A stretch of 64,000 nucleotides of DNA from Candidatus Gastranaerophilales bacterium (GTDB lineage: Bacteria > Cyanobacteriota > Vampirovibrionia > Gastranaerophilales > Gastranaerophilaceae): assembly GCA_944325005.1 (NCBI GenBank), contig CALUYO010000003.1, forward strand, positions 1 to 64,000, in the 5' to 3' direction. Shown piece by piece: positions 44,956-53,449 of this stretch; position 1 is the stretch's first letter, and each line of letters opens with the position of its first letter. The translations under genes and the position numbers were made by a program. The notes below the pieces were generated by a model. The model saw only the letters and a list, made by a program, of their open reading frames with translations, searched no databases and was not told where the DNA came from.

Positions 44956-46056
44956 TTAACAAATTGTAACAAGGCTAATTTCTTTCAATTCAAAATCATA
45001 TTTTAAAGCAATTGTTTGTTTGAATTTTTTATCGTCTTTGTTTTGAAATTCAATAAATATGTTGAACGTAACGACATTATGCTCTGGCATAAATTTTATA
45101 TTATAAAACGACTGATGCTTAATTTTACTAATAATCTTTTCTTTAAGATTTTCTTTAGTAACTTCTATCTTATCAAATAATGTAAGTTGATGTTTTTCAA
45201 GATAATCCAACTTTCTTTCATCAATCTTAATGTTACCAATAGGCAATTCTTGATTATCTTGAGATGTCATAATCATTGTATTAATTTCTCTATCATTTCC
45301 ACTCAAAGATGTTCCCATTGATGTATCAATTTTGTATTTTAAAAAGGTCTGAAAAAGACAATCTTGAATACCATACACTTTATACCCATATTCACTCCAA
45401 TTCCAAGGGCCATTATCAGTACGAGAATGTTTATCAAAATCCACATCAGCATCTGCGCTAAAAATATTTTTTCCTATCTTTACGTATGTAGTTAACACTG
45501 AAGCATTTGAAATGTAAGTTTTAAAAAGTGACTCAAAACTCAAATCAGCTGTACCTACATAATACTTTTTATTTTTAAAAAAGCTATCTATCGTTTTAAT
45601 ATTTTCTTGCTTTATATGATTTATATAAACAAGAAAATAGTCACTACGCCAATTTCTACTTAATCTTTTCCCAACAGTATGATATAATAATTCAATTAAC
45701 AACTTTTTTGTATCAACATCATAAGGATATAAAATCAAATCTCCCATAAGAATATTGTAACGGCTGTCTTTATTCAATAATTGTATAATATTTTCTGCAA
45801 CATCCTGATAAACCTTATTATCATCTGGATAGAGTCTAAATGCAAAAAGTTGTTCATGATAATCTCTACCATCAGCAGGGATAAGCGTATTTCTAAAATC
45901 GTTATACGAAACTCCTGTTCCCTTTAGGGCTTCCTTGAGTATATCTATGTTGTCAATAGTTTCTTTTTTGAGTTTTTGGGCATTCAAACCAAAGTAATCT
46001 TTTAGCGTATTGTAAAAGATCGTATCTCTAGCTTCTATTGAATAAATTATATCCAT
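44956..46056 (-). CDS. hypothetical protein of the restriction island
   Basis: A 366-residue protein with no signal peptide or membrane helix. It has no motif I recognise; the middle is mixed (DLSFESLFKTYISNAS; HSRTDNGPWNWSEYGYKVY), and the C-terminus alternates strands. No SD; TAATTT lies exactly 6 nt before the ATG. It is very AT-rich, like the methyltransferase and nuclease genes, and lies on the same strand as the nucleases with a 213-bp gap. It may be a further defence gene, but nothing in its sequence shows this. Confidence 0.65.
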   Translation of the reverse strand: MDIIYSIEARDTIFYNTLKDYFGLNAQKLKKETIDNIDILKEALKGTGVSYNDFRNTLIPADGRDYHEQLFAFRLYPDDNKVYQDVAENIIQLLNKDSRYNILMGDLILYPYDVDTKKLLIELLYHTVGKRLSRNWRSDYFLVYINHIKQENIKTIDSFFKNKKYYVGTADLSFESLFKTYISNASVLTTYVKIGKNIFSADADVDFDKHSRTDNGPWNWSEYGYKVYGIQDCLFQTFLKYKIDTSMGTSLSGNDREINTMIMTSQDNQELPIGNIKIDERKLDYLEKHQLTLFDKIEVTKENLKEKIISKIKHQSFYNIKFMPEHNVVTFNIFIEFQNKDDKKFKQTIALKYDFELKEISLVTIC

Positions 46057-46551
46057 ATCGTAAAATTATTTTAAATATAAACTAATGTCAATTTATATAA
46101 CTTGACTGAAATCGATAGATTTTGACCTGGATTTTTATTATTTTGTAATGTATTTTTGTGATTGATTTTACTGTTATTCAGATGTATTAAACACTTCTGG
46201 CTTGCTTCCGACTTAAAAATTGACCTTTTCAAATAGGACTTTTTTGCCCTAAATGTATCATCGCTATAATATAGAGTGTGTTTGAGTTTTGGGGTTTTAT
46301 TCAAATTTGGATTGAATTTTTGAGGGACAAAAAGAGTAGTAAAAGATCCATTTGAGTAATTTCAGTCAATTCGTATTTAATTTATTATTATGCGTTTTAA
46401 TTATTTTTTTATTTGTGTTAAAATTGAATGTGTTAATTACACGGACGTTAGCAGGGACTCCGTAAAAAGCTGACTAAATGTCAGGTTTTTGAAGGGGGAG
46501 GATACTGCGATAGTCACCAAAAACAGTTAAAATTAAATATAATTATTATAA
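46057..46551. other. intergenic region with candidate structured RNA/attenuator
   Basis: No convincing gene. Two hairpins lie in line: ACGGA/TCCGT (46441-46463) and AAAAAGCTGAC/GTCAGGTTTTT with loop TAAAT (46464-46490), then a purine-rich GAAGGGGGAGG. The second hairpin ends in T5 and resembles an attenuator on the plus strand, 60 nt before tRNA-Ala(GGC). The rest (46057-46440) is AT-rich with no clear feature. Confidence 0.35.
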
Positions 46552-46624
46552 GGGGCGTTAGCGCAGTTGGTAGCGCACGACACTGGCAGTGTCGGGGTCA
46601 GGGGTTCGAATCCCCTACGCTCCA
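46552..46624 (+). tRNA. tRNA-Ala (anticodon GGC)
   Basis: Acceptor GGGGCGT/ACGCTCC with the G3:U70 alanine identity pair, D-arm GCGCAGTTGGTAGCGC, anticodon stem CGACA/TGTCG with loop CTGGCAG (anticodon GGC), T-arm GGTTCGAATCC, discriminator A. No encoded CCA. It marks the right edge of the island. Confidence 0.93.
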
Positions 46625-46652
46625 AAATTTTTTGTAGGAGTGCTTAAAACGG

Positions 46653-49535
46653 TTAAAACAGGCTTAGCTGTTCGGAGTTGTCTTTTTCTTTATATTCTTT
46701 ATTAAACTTACTTAATTTCAGCAGGTCATCTTGAATTTTTGTTAAAAAGGGTGAAATTGGCAGATTTTTAACTGTTCCAAGCCAAAATCTTTTTTCTGAA
46801 TGTGATAAAAACAGGCGTTCTTTAGCTCTTGTCATGCCGACGTATAGAAGTCTGCGTTCTTCTTCAATTTCTTTTTCTTCTTTGGCGCGGTAGAGCGGAA
46901 GTACTCCGTTTTCAAGCCCGGCAATAAACACGCATTTAAATTCAAGCCCCTTTGATGCATGAAGTGTCATAAGCGTAATTCTATCGGCGCGTTTGTCGAG
47001 CGTATCTGCTTCTGTGAGAAGCGATACTTCATGTATAAATTCATTTTTGTCTTTTGAATTTTCTGCAATTTTCAGCAAATATTTAACGATGTAGTCATCA
47101 ATTTCCGGATTGCTGTTTTTTATCTGTTCATAAACAGGCGAGTCGTCATTCAAACTGTTTAACAACTCCATAACAGGTTTTTGTTCGCACAGAAGATCGT
47201 TTGAAAGTTTCACAAACGGCATACCTGTTCTTTTTAGCGCCTCAATAATCGGCGGAAGCTGGGAAGATGTTCTGTAAAGGATTGCGAAATCAGAGAAAGA
47301 ATAATTCGTATCATCCCCTGCACTTCTTTGCGAATCTATTGAAAAGAAGCTGTGTCCGCCTATAAGGTTTTCTATTGTACTTGCGATAAATTCCGCTTCT
47401 GCTTTGTCTGTTGGAGCTTTGTGGATTGTAATTTTCTCATGCGGTTTGTCAAAGACAGATACGATATTAAAGCAGTTAATCATCTGGTTTGAGGCATCCA
47501 CAATGCTGTTTGTAGAGCGGTAATTGTTTTTGAGGTTAATAATTTGTGTATTTGGATAATCCTCTTTGAAATTATTAAAGAATTTTGCATCACCGCCTCT
47601 AAAGCCGTAAATAGCCTGATTAGGGTCACCTATTACAAAAATATTACCGTTTTCCGGTACAAGAAGGCGTATTAATTTATACTGGTTTTCATCAATATCC
47701 TGATATTCATCAACGGATACGTATTTAAAACGTTCGCGGTAACGTGTAAGCAGGTCTTGATTATTCTCCAATAATTTTACTGTCAGGGTTATTAAGTCAT
47801 CAAAGCTGAGAGCGTTTTCAAGAAGTTTTTCATCTTTGCACAGAGTTTTTTCCTGTTCGGACATTACGGTAAAATCTTTAGCCAGTCCTGCCTGTTCATA
47901 ATTTTCTTTAAGAATTGAAAAACAGAGCGAGTGGAAAGTGTGAATATTAAGAGAATTTGCCCCATTTTGTAAAAGTTTGTTCAGTCTTTCGCGCATTTCT
48001 TCCGAGGCTCTGCGGGTAAAGGTTATTGCAAGACAGTTTTCCGGCTTAATATTTTTTTCGTTGATAAGGTATGCAATACGTCTTGTTAAAACTGTTGTTT
48101 TCCCTGAACCGGGACCTGCAACGATTAAAAGCTGATTATTTTCATTTTGTACTGCATTTTGCTGGTATTCATCCAGACCTGATTTTTTTTGCTGCGGAAC
48201 GGTTTGTTCTTCTTGTTTTACAGCCGGTATAGGCATTAAAACCTGCTGTTTTACAGGTGTTTCTTTTGGCAAATCAATTGCAAGTTTAAGGTTTATGGAA
48301 TTTTTTTTTACAAGTTCGTGTTCTTCAAATAATCTTATAACTCCGTATTCCCCGTCAAAACCTGCGTGTTTTATAACTTTACCCTGCCTGAGGCGTGAAA
48401 CGGCTTCTCCCAGGAGGGTTGAAGATTTAGAAATATCATCAACAGGAACATCCTGTAATATTGCAAGTTCAGAGCCGAATGTATTAATCAGTCTTTCGTA
48501 TTCGTATATAACCGATTTGCTTGACGGACCTACCCCTTTAATTTCCGCAATTATTTCCTGCAGAGGTACAAGGCTGAAAACCTTTCCTGCCGTTTGGGGC
48601 GGTGTTATAATTTCTTGTCTGTCTGAAAGTTCATTTACGCGGTATAAAACGCCTATAGTCATAGGTTTTCCACATACAGGACAAATCCCGTTATGTTTTT
48701 TTGTTTCTTCAGGTGTCATACAGACATTACATTTTCTGTGACCGTCCTCGTGGTATTTCCCTTCTTCAGGGAAAAATTCAACTGTACCGGTGTATCCTTC
48801 GCCTGTTTTCAGCGCATTCATAATTGAATAGTAATTCGGATCAGTGCTAAAAACGGTTGCTTCCCTTGCAAGTTTTGATGCCGAATGTGCGTCTGAATTT
48901 GAAACAAGCCTGAATTTGTCGAGTTTTGATACGTGCCAGTTCATTTCAGGATCTGATGAAAGTCCCGTTTCAACCGCAAATATATGTTCTGATAAGTCGC
49001 CGTAACAATCCTCTATTGAGTCAAATCCTGATTTTGACCCGAGAACGGAAAACCATGGAGTCCAGATGTGTGCAGGGATTATGTATGAATTATCGCCGGA
49101 TTCAAGAACAGTTTCCAGTAAATCGCGTGAATCAAGTCCTAATATCGGACGTCCGTCTGATTTAATATTTCCGATTGCATCAAGTTTGTTTCTGAAATTT
49201 TCGGCTGACTGCAAATCAGGTGAAAATACAACGTGGTGAACTTTTCTTGTTTTGTCCCATTTTTTGTAAATTGTTGAAATTTCAACAGTGAGGATAAATT
49301 TTACATTCGTACCGATTTCGCGTTCAATTTCAGGTTTCAGCTTAAAAGTGCCGTCATCAGATGGAACAAGCTTTTCTTTGATTTCCGCAAACCATGCAGG
49401 ATGGGTAAAATCTCCGGTTCCTATAAGGCTTAACCCTTTTTTCTTTGCCCATATTGCAAGTTCTTCAAGGTTAAGACTCCTGCTTGTGGCTCTTGAATAT
49501 TTTGAATGAATATGCAAATCGGTATAATAATACAT
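46653..49535 (-). CDS. PHP-domain / zinc-ribbon / UvrD-type helicase fusion
   Basis: A 960-residue fusion. Residues 1-about 260 are a PHP hydrolase (DLHIHSKYSRAT; GTGDFTHPAW; PAHIWTPW; SNSDAHSASK supply the metal ligands). CNVC...CPVCGK (about 265-290) is a zinc ribbon. After a region like the TIGR00375 helix-hairpin-helix (GVGPSSKSVIYEY), residues about 450-940 are a superfamily 1 helicase: Walker A VAGPGSGKTTVLT, DEYQDIDENQ, GDPNQAIYGFRGG, TLHASKGLEFKCVF and YVGMTRAKERL. Probably a DNA repair enzyme combining a nuclease or phosphatase with unwinding. SD AAGGAG. It is followed 28 nt upstream of tRNA-Ala; its base composition is chromosomal. Confidence 0.92.
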   Translation of the reverse strand: MYYYTDLHIHSKYSRATSRSLNLEELAIWAKKKGLSLIGTGDFTHPAWFAEIKEKLVPSDDGTFKLKPEIEREIGTNVKFILTVEISTIYKKWDKTRKVHHVVFSPDLQSAENFRNKLDAIGNIKSDGRPILGLDSRDLLETVLESGDNSYIIPAHIWTPWFSVLGSKSGFDSIEDCYGDLSEHIFAVETGLSSDPEMNWHVSKLDKFRLVSNSDAHSASKLAREATVFSTDPNYYSIMNALKTGEGYTGTVEFFPEEGKYHEDGHRKCNVCMTPEETKKHNGICPVCGKPMTIGVLYRVNELSDRQEIITPPQTAGKVFSLVPLQEIIAEIKGVGPSSKSVIYEYERLINTFGSELAILQDVPVDDISKSSTLLGEAVSRLRQGKVIKHAGFDGEYGVIRLFEEHELVKKNSINLKLAIDLPKETPVKQQVLMPIPAVKQEEQTVPQQKKSGLDEYQQNAVQNENNQLLIVAGPGSGKTTVLTRRIAYLINEKNIKPENCLAITFTRRASEEMRERLNKLLQNGANSLNIHTFHSLCFSILKENYEQAGLAKDFTVMSEQEKTLCKDEKLLENALSFDDLITLTVKLLENNQDLLTRYRERFKYVSVDEYQDIDENQYKLIRLLVPENGNIFVIGDPNQAIYGFRGGDAKFFNNFKEDYPNTQIINLKNNYRSTNSIVDASNQMINCFNIVSVFDKPHEKITIHKAPTDKAEAEFIASTIENLIGGHSFFSIDSQRSAGDDTNYSFSDFAILYRTSSQLPPIIEALKRTGMPFVKLSNDLLCEQKPVMELLNSLNDDSPVYEQIKNSNPEIDDYIVKYLLKIAENSKDKNEFIHEVSLLTEADTLDKRADRITLMTLHASKGLEFKCVFIAGLENGVLPLYRAKEEKEIEEERRLLYVGMTRAKERLFLSHSEKRFWLGTVKNLPISPFLTKIQDDLLKLSKFNKEYKEKDNSEQLSLF

Positions 49536-49568
49536 CTCAACTCCTTACTTTCCGATTATACAATAAAA

Positions 49569-50270
49569 TTATTTCCAGTGCAGTGATACGTATAAAACAA
49601 GTATTATGACAGCTGAAACCACACATGAAATACCTGTAAAAATCCAGTAAAACGAAATTCCTTTTCGCGGCTGTTTGCAGACCATAACTGAAGATTGTTT
49701 TTTTAATTTTTTCGTTGTTGTTTTACGTGGTTTTGTTGAAGTTTTTTGTTTATCTGGTTTTTGCTCGGATGTTTCATTGTTCATTTTTGTCTTAGCTTCT
49801 GTATATTTTTCTGCAAGGCTTTTTTCGCTTTTTTGCCCTGTTACAAGAAGCTCCGTGTCGTAACGCAGTTTTAAAATACTTTCGTTTTTTCCTCTATAAT
49901 AGACACAATAGTTTATTGCAATTTCAAATGCTCTTTTAAGACATTCAAGAGCTTCCATTCCGTCTTTTTTTACGGAAGATGAGTGAACTGCATTATTGCC
50001 GTGTTTTTTAAGGTAATATAAATCATTTATAAATTCTTTTTCTTCTATTGAGCCTGTGGAGCAGTCATTTAAGGTTGCGAGCATATCATCGAACGTAGTT
50101 TCCAGAGTTCTGTTTCTACCTAACACCTTTTTACAGACGTTTTCTCCAAACCTTCTTGTCTGTGTCATGCATTGTTCAAAATACTCATCTCTGTATAGTT
50201 TTTCGGCATCAGAAATTATCTCAAATAAATTCTTATCAACCTTTTTTAAAAAATCAAAATTAGTTGTCAT
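49569..50270 (-). CDS. DUF4145-like protein with C-terminal membrane anchor
   Basis: A 233-residue protein. The N-terminal 120 residues are helical and match the DUF4145/HEPN-like plan (FEQCMTQTRRFGENVCKKVL; YLKKHGNNAVHSS; ALECLKRAFEIAINYCVYY). DUF4145 often flanks nuclease or helicase modules. A Lys/Thr-rich linker (about 140-195) leads to a single transmembrane helix (IFTGISCVVSAVIILVLYVSL) at the end, so the domain should face the cytosol. It lies just upstream of the PHP-UvrD gene on the same strand, perhaps cotranscribed. No strong SD; TATTAT lies 7 nt upstream. Confidence 0.75.
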   Translation of the reverse strand: MTTNFDFLKKVDKNLFEIISDAEKLYRDEYFEQCMTQTRRFGENVCKKVLGRNRTLETTFDDMLATLNDCSTGSIEEKEFINDLYYLKKHGNNAVHSSSVKKDGMEALECLKRAFEIAINYCVYYRGKNESILKLRYDTELLVTGQKSEKSLAEKYTEAKTKMNNETSEQKPDKQKTSTKPRKTTTKKLKKQSSVMVCKQPRKGISFYWIFTGISCVVSAVIILVLYVSLHWK

Positions 50271-50289
50271 ATAAATAATAATATCACAT

Positions 50290-50321
50290 CAAAAAAGCGG
50301 ATACATAAATTGTATCCGCTT
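50290..50321 (-). terminator. terminator of pgi
   Basis: Minus strand AAGCGGATACA pairs with TGTATCCGCTT around ATTTA, followed by TTTT. Confidence 0.9.
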
Positions 50322-50340
50322 ACAATTATAAAAAAATATT

Positions 50341-51642
50341 TTATTTAGAAATTCTTCCCGGAACTACAACTCCGCCTTTCAAATTCTTTTTGTAGAATTC
50401 TACGTGCGGCTGCAATACGCTGTCGAGAACTTCAGGGAAAGATTTGTTTTCGCTGATTTTTTCAACAATTTCCTGATAAACTGTTGCAAATGCTCTTAAT
50501 TGAGTTAATGCACCTGCAGCTTCAGGAGTTAAGCCCATTTTGGAAGTTTTTGCAGTTTCAAGGAAAAATGCGCCTGTTGAAGTGTAAGATTTTGTCAATG
50601 CTTCAATGTAACTTTCGGCATTTTCTCTGCAAACACCGTTATCCTGAGGAACAGTCAATGCAAATGCAAATTTGTTTGCAGGGTTAAAGTGTGCTTCTGC
50701 TGAGTGGTGCATTGCATCAGGAACTTTTGCAATCTGTTTTAGTGTATCTTTAACAGATTCGTTCTGCATTTGTGCATTCCAATATACTGTATTTTCAAAG
50801 ATTGAACCCATATATTGATGAACTGTTGTTAAAATTCCGTTCATTTTAGCATGTGCCCAGAAGATACCTTCTTTTAATGCATCGTTTACATCTAAATCAG
50901 CTGTTAATGATTCTGTGGAAACTTCCTGAGCTGCATTTAGCATTTTTACCATATCTTCTTTTTTCATTCCTGCGTAAGCAAGTGTGAATAAAGCATGGTC
51001 ATCAAATGCCGAGAAACGTCCGCCTACATCATCATGGATATATAAATCGCCTAACCAGCCGTTTTCGTTAGAAGTTCTTCTAAGTTCGCTTTTTTCTGCG
51101 TTTCCATCGGTTACGGCGATGAAATGTTTGTTAGCACATTTTTCTGCTTCTTCTTGAGATTTGCCTTGAGCTTTGTATGCATCAATTAACATATCCAAAA
51201 CTCTTAAAAATCCGTCTTTTGTTTCAAAAGTTGAGCCTGATTTTGATGCGATAAGGTAGTTTGATGAAGTTACATCATTTCCTAATCTGTATAAAAATCT
51301 TTCCAAACTTGTAGAATCAACATCAGAATAAAATTCTACAACGTCATGGCAAATATTTAAGCCGTTGATTGAAAGCATATGTTCAACAGTGTGTTTTGAA
51401 CCGCCGATACCCATTACGCTGAGTTTTTTTGCTCCTGTTTGTTTTTTTAGATTTTCTGCAAGTTCGTAAATTTCATCAACTCTTTTAGCCTGATTTTCAG
51501 GTAAATTTACCCAGTTTAAAAATTGTCCTTTTTTGTTTGCTCTTGAAGAAAATTCGTTTACGAATTCAGAAACTTTAGATGAATAACCGCTAAAATCAAT
51601 TCCTGTAAATTTAACAGTTACGTTTGAATTTTTAGTCAACAT
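50341..51642 (-). CDS. pgi: glucose-6-phosphate isomerase
   Basis: A 433-residue glycolytic enzyme interconverting glucose-6-phosphate and fructose-6-phosphate. SIS-fold motifs: GIGGSKHTVEHM and ASKSGSTFETKDGFLRVL (phosphate binding), and AEAHFNPANKFAFAL towards the C-terminal half. Start chosen at ATG 51642 (MLTKNS), preceded by AAGAGGTT; a TTG further upstream is out of SD range. Length is at the short end of bacterial Pgi (430-550). Stands alone with its own terminator. Confidence 0.92.
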   Translation of the reverse strand: MLTKNSNVTVKFTGIDFSGYSSKVSEFVNEFSSRANKKGQFLNWVNLPENQAKRVDEIYELAENLKKQTGAKKLSVMGIGGSKHTVEHMLSINGLNICHDVVEFYSDVDSTSLERFLYRLGNDVTSSNYLIASKSGSTFETKDGFLRVLDMLIDAYKAQGKSQEEAEKCANKHFIAVTDGNAEKSELRRTSNENGWLGDLYIHDDVGGRFSAFDDHALFTLAYAGMKKEDMVKMLNAAQEVSTESLTADLDVNDALKEGIFWAHAKMNGILTTVHQYMGSIFENTVYWNAQMQNESVKDTLKQIAKVPDAMHHSAEAHFNPANKFAFALTVPQDNGVCRENAESYIEALTKSYTSTGAFFLETAKTSKMGLTPEAAGALTQLRAFATVYQEIVEKISENKSFPEVLDSVLQPHVEFYKKNLKGGVVVPGRISK

Positions 51643-51772
51643 AATAACCTCTTTTCTCAATAGTAAAGTTTTACTCTATTATTTTACTATAAAAGCTAAT
51701 TATCTACAATTGACATTTATTTAATATTCGCATATTCTGTAATTTCAGATAATAAAAAAAGGAGAAAGATTT

Positions 51773-53407
51773 ATGAGAACAGTAATTATCGGCGGAGGTG
51801 CATGCGGTGCAAGCTGTGCTGCACGTTTAAGAAGGCTTGATGAACATGCTGAAATAATTATTCTGGAAGCGACTGATGAAATTTCAATAGCAAACTGCGG
51901 TCTGCCATATTATTGTTCAGATGTAATAAACTCACGTGAAAATATGATTGTTGCAAAACCTTCTCTGTTTAAAGAATTATTTAATATTGATGTTCGTTTT
52001 AATTCACGTGTTACATCCATTAACCCGTTATCAAAAGCTGTTACAGTAAATGATGATTATGAGCTCGCTTATGACAATTTAGTAATAGCTGTTGGTGCTT
52101 CGCCTTTTAAACCTCAAATAAAGGGCATTGAAAATAATAAGAAGATTTTTACTGTCAGAACTCTTTCTGATGCTGATAATATAAAATTGTTTATAAAACA
52201 AACCGGAGCCCAAAAAGCTGTTGTTGTCGGCGGAGGATTTATTGGGGTTGAGATGGCGGAGAATTTTATAGAAATGGGGCTTGATACAACTCTTGTAGAG
52301 GCTGCGGAACAAATCCTTTCACCTGTTGATTCTGAAATAGTTTGTTTTGTACAAAATGAGCTTAGAGAACATGGCTGTAAGCTTATTTTAAATACAGGTG
52401 TAAAAGCATTTGAAGATAGTGAAATTGAACTTACATCCGGTGAAAAAATTCCTTATGATATAGCAATTTTAGGTATAGGTGTAAAACCCGAAACACAAAT
52501 AGCAAAAAATGCAGGAATTGAAGTGGGTGTCGGTGATGCAATTAAAGTTAATGAATTTATGCAGACTTCTGTTCCTGATATCTGGGCAGGCGGTGATGGT
52601 GTTCAGGTGATAGATTTTGTCACCGGAGAACCCGCAATAATTCCTCTTGCCGGGCCGGCAAACAGACAGGGAAGAATTATTGCTGATAATATCTGCGGGA
52701 ATAAATCTGTTTATAAAAATTCGCAGGGAACAAGTGTTATAAAAGTCTTTGATAAAACTATAGCTTCAACCGGTAAAAATGAAAAACAATTAAAAAGACT
52801 TGGGATTAGCTATTTAAAAAATATTATAATGTGCAATTCTCATGCAGGCTATTATCCGGATGCAAAATTTATAACAATCAAGATTTTATTCACATCAGAA
52901 GGTAAAATTCTCGGTGCTCAGGCAGCGGGCTATGACGGGGTTGAAAAACGTATTGATGTAATTGCATCTATTATGAGAATGAATGGTACTATTCAGGATT
53001 TGACGGATGCAGAACTCTGTTACGCTCCGCCATATTCAAGTGCGAAAGATCCTGTAAATCTTCTGGGAATGTCATGCCGGAATATTTTAGACGGACTTTT
53101 TAAACCGGCATTTTATGAAGATTTGACAGGTTCAGTTCTTATTGATGTGCGTGCAAAAGTATTTTTTGACACTAAAACAATAGAAGGAGCAATCTGTATT
53201 CCCGCGGCCGAGCTTCGTACAAGATATAATGAAATTCCGCGTGACAGAAAAGTTATACTGTTTTGTAACAGAGGATATACAAGTTATAATGCGGTAAGAA
53301 TACTTGCACCATACGGATTTGATAATATATACTCGCTTTGCGGTGGAATAAATTTGTATTCGGAAATACAGAAAGATAAGAAAGAAAAAGTTCCTGTAAA
53401 TTTGTAA
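51773..53407 (+). CDS. cdr: CoA-disulfide reductase with C-terminal rhodanese domain
   Basis: A 544-residue pyridine nucleotide-disulfide oxidoreductase. FAD site IIGGGACGASCAARL at the N-terminus; the single active-site Cys42 in ANCGLPYYCSD is the CoA-disulfide/NADH oxidase type; NAD(P)H site VVVGGGFIGVEMAENF at about 145. The C-terminal 85 residues are a rhodanese domain with catalytic C498 (FCNRGYTSYNAV). Fused CoADR-rhodanese enzymes reduce CoA disulfides or polysulfide and handle sulfane sulfur. SD GGAGAAAG. A bidirectional terminator follows. Confidence 0.9.
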   Translation: MRTVIIGGGACGASCAARLRRLDEHAEIIILEATDEISIANCGLPYYCSDVINSRENMIVAKPSLFKELFNIDVRFNSRVTSINPLSKAVTVNDDYELAYDNLVIAVGASPFKPQIKGIENNKKIFTVRTLSDADNIKLFIKQTGAQKAVVVGGGFIGVEMAENFIEMGLDTTLVEAAEQILSPVDSEIVCFVQNELREHGCKLILNTGVKAFEDSEIELTSGEKIPYDIAILGIGVKPETQIAKNAGIEVGVGDAIKVNEFMQTSVPDIWAGGDGVQVIDFVTGEPAIIPLAGPANRQGRIIADNICGNKSVYKNSQGTSVIKVFDKTIASTGKNEKQLKRLGISYLKNIIMCNSHAGYYPDAKFITIKILFTSEGKILGAQAAGYDGVEKRIDVIASIMRMNGTIQDLTDAELCYAPPYSSAKDPVNLLGMSCRNILDGLFKPAFYEDLTGSVLIDVRAKVFFDTKTIEGAICIPAAELRTRYNEIPRDRKVILFCNRGYTSYNAVRILAPYGFDNIYSLCGGINLYSEIQKDKKEKVPVNL

Positions 53408-53409
53408 AC

Positions 53410-53445
53410 AAAAAGAGATAATCTAATTTAAGATTATCTCTTTTT
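53410..53445. terminator. bidirectional terminator
   Basis: AAAAAGAGATAATCT and AGATTATCTCTTTTT around AATTTA; A- and T-runs on both sides serve the reductase (+) and the autotransporter (-). Confidence 0.9.
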
Positions 53446-53449
53446 GTTC

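Noticed and set aside
46071-46304. Minus-strand open frame of 77 codons
   Set aside because: Lys/Asn/Ser-rich, no SD or -10, and no protein-like pattern; it looks like chance reading of AT-rich DNA.
46480-46515. Possible SRP RNA core (GTCAGG followed by GAAGG)
   Set aside because: The conserved GGAA tetraloop arrangement and the facing AGCAG loop strand are missing.
46653-49535. PHP-UvrD fusion as part of the restriction island
   Set aside because: It lies beyond tRNA-Ala(GGC), has chromosomal codon use and resembles a conserved housekeeping protein.
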